Assembly (NCBI GenBank): GCA_022820645.1
Contig: JAJEFD010000003.1
Location: forward strand, 1 to 64,000
Origin: Dehalococcoidia bacterium
Lineage (GTDB): Bacteria; Chloroflexota; Dehalococcoidia; Lucifugimonadales; Australimonadaceae
Direction of reading: 5' to 3'
DNA length: 64,000 bases
The notes under the pieces are model-generated. The model was not told the origin of the DNA. It searched no databases and was given only the letters and a program-made list of their open reading frames with translations. Shown one piece after another: positions 61,304-64,000 of the stretch. The position numbers were made by a program, and so were the translations under genes. Position 1 is the stretch's first letter, and every line of letters begins with the position of its first letter.

Positions 61304-62806
61304 TCACGCTTCGCTCTCCAGCGGGCGGATCTGCTCGGCAAGCGTTTCCAGCTCGAACCCTGCACCGCCGCGTTGCCTGGCTGCGAACACGAACAACGCC
61401 GTGACTACCGACGAAGTGACGACAGCGAGGAGGAAGCTGGCCAGCAGGTTCCCGGATGCGAGGATGTGCCATACGCTCGTGAGTCCCTCCCACGTCCACC
61501 AGCCGGAAAGGTCTGGTTTGGGGAAGAAGAGAGCTCCCACGATTATGCCGAGTACCGCACCGGTGACGGCCCCCGTTCCACTCAGATGCCGGCTCCACAT
61601 GCCGGCGAATACCGGCACCATCGCGCCGGCGCAGACCAGGTCCGCTATGAGGAAGAGGTAGAGCACGCTGTCGAACGCATAACCGACGATGGCGGCTGGG
61701 ACGATGAGGAATGCAGTGATGAGCCGGGTGGAACGGAGCAGCCCGCGCCCGCCGCGGATGCGTGAGAGGTCGGTCGTGAACACGCTCGCCATGCCGTTGA
61801 GGAGCGTGTCCATGCTGCTCATCACGAGTACGAGCGCAAGCGCGACCAGGACAACGAGCGCCCAGCCGGGCAGCACTTCCAGGGCCAGCGAGAAGAGCGC
61901 GATGGAAGCGGGTTGGTCGTCGTTCACCAGCCCGCTGCTGACAGCCCACAGTCCGAAGAACCCGGCAGCGATGATCAGCGGAACGACGATGGCGCCCGCG
62001 CCGAGGAACCCGCGCCAGATGTCGCCATCGGTCCTTGCCGCGTAGACGCGCTGCCAGAGTCCCTGGTGGAAGAGGTTCGCCGCGAGGATGGCGATCACGA
62101 GCGTGAGCCCGAACTCGATGCCGTGCAGCTGGGTGACGTCCAGCAGCGCCGCGTTCTCTTCCCGCACCGTATCGAAGGCCGCGGTCCAACCGCCGAAGTG
62201 GGCGAGGGTGGCGATGAGCACGGCGATGAGCAGCGGGATGATGATGGCGAACTGGATGTTGTCTGTGAAGATGGAGGCCCGGAGGCCGCCGTACACGGTG
62301 TAGGCCAGCGTTGCGACGCCGACGAGCACGAGCGTCAGCACCAGCGGGGCGTCGGCAACCTGTCCCACCGCCCGCGCGATCGCTCCCATCTCGGCGGCGA
62401 GGAACGTGAACATGTAGAGCACGACGATGAGGAGCGTGAGGAGATACATCGCGCGGCCGTACCGCTGCCAGACGAACTCGCTCAGGGAGTGGCCGTTCGG
62501 CGCGAGCTTGCGCATGCGCGGCCCGACAACGGTGAAGGCCACGATGGGCGCGGCCTGCCCGATGCCGTACCCGATGAGAGCGGCAACGCCTGCCCAGGTC
62601 GCCGCTTCGGCAGGGCTGAACAGGATCCACGCGCCGAGCAGGGATGCGGCCATGGTGGCCATCGCCGTCATGCCGCCGATGGAGCCGCGCGCAGAGACGA
62701 AGTCCTCGATGGTCTGCCGCCTCGCCCTCGCGTAGGTGATGCCCGCGGCGGACATGATGGCCATGGTGATGATCGCTGCGATGAGAGCCCAGGCCTCGGT
62801 AGACAT
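61304..62806 (-). CDS. Sodium:solute symporter family; candidate thiamine-precursor transporter
   Basis: Multi-TM SSS features; YTVYGGLRASIFTDNIQFAIIIPLL; operon with thiD-tenA downstream of a TPP riboswitch. Confidence 0.85.
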   Translation of the reverse strand: MSTEAWALIAAIITMAIMSAAGITYARARRQTIEDFVSARGSIGGMTAMATMAASLLGAWILFSPAEAATWAGVAALIGYGIGQAAPIVAFTVVGPRMRKLAPNGHSLSEFVWQRYGRAMYLLTLLIVVLYMFTFLAAEMGAIARAVGQVADAPLVLTLVLVGVATLAYTVYGGLRASIFTDNIQFAIIIPLLIAVLIATLAHFGGWTAAFDTVREENAALLDVTQLHGIEFGLTLVIAILAANLFHQGLWQRVYAARTDGDIWRGFLGAGAIVVPLIIAAGFFGLWAVSSGLVNDDQPASIALFSLALEVLPGWALVVLVALALVLVMSSMDTLLNGMASVFTTDLSRIRGGRGLLRSTRLITAFLIVPAAIVGYAFDSVLYLFLIADLVCAGAMVPVFAGMWSRHLSGTGAVTGAVLGIIVGALFFPKPDLSGWWTWEGLTSVWHILASGNLLASFLLAVVTSSVVTALFVFAARQRGGAGFELETLAEQIRPLESEA

Positions 62807-62824
62807 CGCGTCTCCTCCTGCATA

Positions 62825-62860
62825 GCGAAGGGCCGCTCACTGGAGGAGCGGCCCCTTCGC
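62825..62860 (-). promoter_or_regulatory. Hairpin between riboswitch and start codon; candidate expression platform
   Basis: gcgaagggccgctc / gagcggccccttcgc stem; loop/apical sequence CTCCTCC (minus strand) complementary to SD GGAGGAG. Confidence 0.5.
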
Positions 62861-62877
62861 GACATCCGCCGGTTGCA

Positions 62878-62970
62878 TCGCTCTTCCTACGCTGGCATGA
62901 CCCAGGTCAGGTTCGGAGGGTCGCCCGGTACGGGCCTCTCAGCCGGACGCGGCGCCCGGCTCCCCTGAAC
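62878..62970 (-). promoter_or_regulatory. TPP (THI-box) riboswitch
   Basis: Reverse complement GTTCAGGGGAGCCGGGCGCCGCGTCCGGCTGAGAGGCCCGTACCGGGCGACCCTCCGAACCTGACCTGGGTCATGCCAGCGTAGGAAGAG contains the GGGGAGC, GGCTGAGAGG, CGACCC, GAACCTGA and GGGTCATGCCAGCGTAGG signatures. Confidence 0.95.
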
Positions 62971-63233
62971 GTTCGCTATTCGATTGCGCGGCATGGTATA
63001 ACCGCCCGGTCGGCTGGTCAAACGAGAACGGGTTGAGCGTGTATTCGCGGAAACTCGGATGAGAGGACGCTGTAAAAACTATGGCGGAGCGGCGATGATG
63101 TACTATAATGCCGTGCAAAGCCCAGACCGGGTTCCGGCTGGACGAAGGATATGATATGCATTAGGTGTGTCCGGAGAGCGTCTTCCGGCCATGCCTTGAT
63201 GCGTAAAGAGTCACCGGACTAACAGGAGGCGGG

Positions 63234-64000
63234 ATGTTCACACGCCGAAAGCTCTCCACCAGCGTAGCCTTGATGCTGGCGCTGACCCTGCTCATGACCC
63301 TCAGCGCGAGCGCACAGGCGCCTGCCCTTGGCGGCACCGCCGCCTTCCGCGACGCCAACGCGGCAAGCGACAGCCTCGTTGTCGATTTCACCCGTGCGGA
63401 CGTGCTCTCTCACGGCTCTACCTACGAAGGCTGGCTCATAGACGCCGACGACAACAAGCTCAGCACCGGCAGGCTTGGCCGCGGGCCGTTCCTCCAGGGC
63501 GAGTACGTCTCCCCCAGTGGCGCGGACCTCCTCGCACGCTACAGCACGTTCGTGATTACCGTGGAGCCGCTGGACGACCCCGACCCCGCTCCTTCCGGCG
63601 TTATCGCTTACGGTGCGGCGACCCGTGGGGCTGTGCTCTCGCACGTAAGCGCTCTCGTGGGTGATGGCGGAGCAGCGACGGCGCTGCGCGATCAGGCTGC
63701 GCAGGTGCTGGCCTACGCTGAGGCGGAGAACGCCGACATGGTCGTGGGCATGCTGGACGGCGTTGTTGCTCAGGCACGTGAAGCGTCGTCAGTGGCCGCC
63801 GACCTCCTCTTCTCTTCCGCGAGCGGCGGCGACGAGAACGTCGAAGACGTGGCGAATGAGATCATCGACGCGTCGAACAACGTAATCAGGCTTGCGGGCG
63901 AGGTGCGGGACGCCGCGTCGCGCGCGTCCAGCGCGTCCGGCATCGAAGCCCAGCAGGAGACCAAGAACCTCCTCGCGTGGGCGACCCGGCTGTACTCCGG
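63234..64000 (+). CDS. Secreted protein with RskA-like beta domain and helical C-terminal region; runs off the window
   Basis: SD aggaggcggg + ATG; signal peptide MFTRRKLSTSVALMLALTLLMTLSASAQA; open to 64000 with no stop; absent from ORF track. Confidence 0.8.
   Translation, partial: MFTRRKLSTSVALMLALTLLMTLSASAQAPALGGTAAFRDANAASDSLVVDFTRADVLSHGSTYEGWLIDADDNKLSTGRLGRGPFLQGEYVSPSGADLLARYSTFVITVEPLDDPDPAPSGVIAYGAATRGAVLSHVSALVGDGGAATALRDQAAQVLAYAEAENADMVVGMLDGVVAQAREASSVAADLLFSSASGGDENVEDVANEIIDASNNVIRLAGEVRDAASRASSASGIEAQQETKNLLAWATRLYS

Noticed and set aside
61293-62840. 515-aa minus-strand ORF in another frame over the symporter
   Set aside because: Arg/His-rich frame without family features; 61304-62806 has the SSS transporter protein.
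63101-63110. TATAAT upstream of the last ORF as promoter
   Set aside because: No recognisable -35 at proper spacing; too weak to list as a feature.

Overview
The window looks like chromosomal DNA from a GC-rich bacterium. Chloroflexota, Dehalococcoidia/SAR202-like, is my inference from gene style, not proven. (1) About 1-9,970 is an accessory region. It holds a truncated giant surface protein (FN3 repeats, cadherin, PPC-like, pre-toxin hairpin, candidate PD-(D/E)XK/CdiA-type endonuclease C-terminus), an ankyrin-repeat gene 37 bp downstream (candidate immunity protein), an RCC1-repeat lipoprotein, and a large serine recombinase whose 3' end reads into the 3' end of tRNA-Val(TAC). This resembles one end of an integrated island carrying a polymorphic-toxin module. 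(2) About 10-22.4 kb is metabolic (three MFS transporters, amidohydrolase, LLM oxidoreductase, alcohol dehydrogenase, MmsA, candidate diiron protein, FMN-dependent alpha-hydroxy-acid oxidase, cobalamin adenosyltransferase), with dense palindromic intergenic repeats. (3) About 22.5-44.2 kb is a contiguous str-S10-spc-alpha-L13/S9 ribosomal cluster without tuf. At least five of its ribosomal proteins (L3, S3, S17, L5, L13) carry long low-complexity Glu/Ala-rich extensions, and the S17 tail is a 78-bp tandem repeat. (4) About 44-64 kb holds a SAM-cycle/methionine-salvage cluster, recF, an ABC exporter, gatCA, dinB, an HU-like protein, and a thiD-tenA-transporter operon behind a TPP riboswitch. 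The strongest leads are the toxin/ankyrin/integrase island, the ribosomal-protein acidic tails, and a two-hairpin repeat family with compensatory changes.
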